Shown here in pieces: positions 6,422 through 7,259 of a DNA stretch of 7,259 bases (positions within the stretch are counted from its first letter, which is position 1; the number at the start of each line of letters is the position of its first letter). Location of the stretch: the NCBI GenBank assembly GCA_035693805.1, contig DASSGA010000236.1, positions 1-7,259 on the forward strand. The letters run 5' to 3'. The stretch is from Kaftiobacterium sp035693805 (lineage in GTDB: Bacteria; Sysuimicrobiota; Sysuimicrobiia; Sysuimicrobiales; Kaftiobacteriaceae). Position numbers and translations under genes: made by a program. The notes beneath the pieces are model-generated. The model ran no database searches. It was given only the letters and a program-made list of their open reading frames with translations, and was not told the DNA's origin.

Positions 6422-6429
6422 GCCCGCAG

Positions 6430-7259
6430 ATGAAAGAGCTCACCGACATCCTGAACGCGGTCGATGCCTTCGCCCGGCGCGGCGAGCCGATGGCGCTGGC
6501 CACCATCGTGTCCGTGCGGGGGTCGACGTACCGGCGGGCCGGCGCACGCCTGCTGCTCACGGCATCGCAGCAGATGGTCGGGAACATCAGCGGCGGTTGC
6601 CTGGAGAGTGACGTGATGGTCGTCGCCGACGAGGTGATGGCCTCGCACATGCCGCGCCTCGCCACCTATGACCTCACCGCGGATGACGACGCGGTGTGGG
6701 GGCTGGGGCTGGGCTGCAACGGCGCCGTCGAGGTCTTCGTCGAGCCGCTCGATCCCGCCTCAGCACAGCTTCGCGTCCTGCGGGAGGCCATCGCGGGCGA
6801 GCAGACGGTGGCGATCGTGAAGGTGTTGGAGGGACCGGCGGCCGGTCGATGGACGGCGGTGCGCCCGGGAGGAGCGGTCGAGGAGTCGCTCGGCGATCCC
6901 ACCCTCGAGGCGCGGGCTGTGCGCGCCGCGCTGGCCGCGGTCACCGAGGGATCGTCGCGCGTGGTCACCATCCCCTCGGCGGACGGCGACGTGCGCGCGT
7001 TCGTCGAGGTGATCCGCCCGCCGGTGCGGCTGGTCGTCTGCGGCGCAGGCCACGACGCGATCCCCGTCGTCACGTTCGCCGCCGGGATCGGGTGGCGCGT
7101 CGTCGTCGTCGACCAGCGCGAGCGGTTCCTCACGCCCGAGCGGGTCCCCGGGGCCGGGCAGTTCGTGCGGGCCGAGCCGGCGGAAGCCCCGGCCAAGGTC
7201 CCTCTCGACGACCGCACCTATGTCGTGGTGATGACCCACAACTACCTGCACGACCGCGA
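6430..7259 (+). CDS. coxF: XdhC/CoxF-family molybdenum cofactor maturation protein, cut by window edge
   Basis: XdhC-family proteins bind molybdenum cofactor and promote its sulfuration and insertion into xanthine-oxidase-type hydroxylases. Translation from ATG 6430 gives 276 codons still open at the right edge; relatives are roughly 350-390 aa, so about the last quarter is missing. N-terminal domain: ALATIVSVRGSTYRRAGARL (22-41), GNISGGCLESDV (51-62) and DDDAVWGLGLGCNGAVEV (85-102), with conserved Cys57 and Cys96. A variable linker follows (110-195), then the Rossmann-like C-terminal domain starting LVVCGAGHDAIPV (201-213), with WRVVVVDQRERF and YVVVMTHNYLHD (264-275). The symbol coxF rests on its position after coxD-coxE; by sequence alone it could equally be called coxI or xdhC. 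It completes the D-E-F maturation set and supports the view that the rightward operon services the hydroxylase encoded leftward. Confidence 0.92.
   Translation, partial: MKELTDILNAVDAFARRGEPMALATIVSVRGSTYRRAGARLLLTASQQMVGNISGGCLESDVMVVADEVMASHMPRLATYDLTADDDAVWGLGLGCNGAVEVFVEPLDPASAQLRVLREAIAGEQTVAIVKVLEGPAAGRWTAVRPGGAVEESLGDPTLEARAVRAALAAVTEGSSRVVTIPSADGDVRAFVEVIRPPVRLVVCGAGHDAIPVVTFAAGIGWRVVVVDQRERFLTPERVPGAGQFVRAEPAEAPAKVPLDDRTYVVVMTHNYLHDR

Noticed and set aside
6833..6847. Inverted repeat GACCGGC-G-GCCGGTC
   Set aside because: Inside the variable linker of the XdhC-family gene. Too GC-rich, with no T-tract, to be read as a terminator, and the reading frame continues through it.
6666..7251. 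Minus-strand open frames over the XdhC-family gene
   Set aside because: The plus strand gives an uninterrupted XdhC-type protein with both domains; the reverse frames show only Arg/Ser/Thr-rich sequence.

Overview
The window is dense, GC-rich bacterial DNA (about two thirds G+C by eye), with C/G-biased third positions, some GTG starts and almost no intergenic space. I see no phage, IS, CRISPR, tRNA or rRNA sequence. No marker gene fixes the phylum. The style fits a high-GC soil or sediment chemoheterotroph, or an uncultivated lineage, that carries aerobic CO-dehydrogenase-type (xanthine oxidase family) molybdenum hydroxylases.

Layout: two divergent gene blocks share a roughly 107-bp control region (1747-1853). 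Leftward (minus strand) are an NAD(P)-type aldehyde dehydrogenase (310-1746) and, starting on the base after its stop codon, the first 103 codons of a molybdenum hydroxylase large subunit (CoxL/CutL/XDH-like, 1-309, cut by the window edge). Rightward (plus strand) are acetoacetyl-CoA synthetase (1854-3821), a CoxG-family SRPBCC protein (3832-4272), a CoxD/MoxR-type AAA+ ATPase (4329-5279), a CoxE-type von Willebrand A protein (5276-6421) and an XdhC/CoxF-family protein (6430 to beyond the right edge). Rightward spacings are 10 nt, 56 nt, a 4-nt overlap and 8 nt, so this block is probably one operon, perhaps with an internal promoter before the ATPase.

How it fits together: CoxD, CoxE and the XdhC-family protein are the maturation set known from carboxydotrophs such as Oligotropha (Afipia). 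There they act on the molybdenum site of CO dehydrogenase or related hydroxylases. CoxG is the small SRPBCC partner linked to membrane or quinone coupling. The natural client is the hydroxylase whose large subunit begins on the opposite strand, so catalytic and maturation genes diverge from one promoter region. The aldehyde dehydrogenase and acetoacetyl-CoA synthetase suggest a carbon-catabolic role (oxidation of an aldehyde or other small organic substrate, plus acetoacetate or 3-oxoacid activation) rather than plain CO oxidation. The diagnostic active-site loop of the large subunit lies outside the window, so the substrate cannot be settled here. The most noteworthy features are this mixed gene set, the TAG-ATG junction of the two minus-strand genes, the inverted repeat in the divergent control region, and a possible leaderless start of the ATPase gene.
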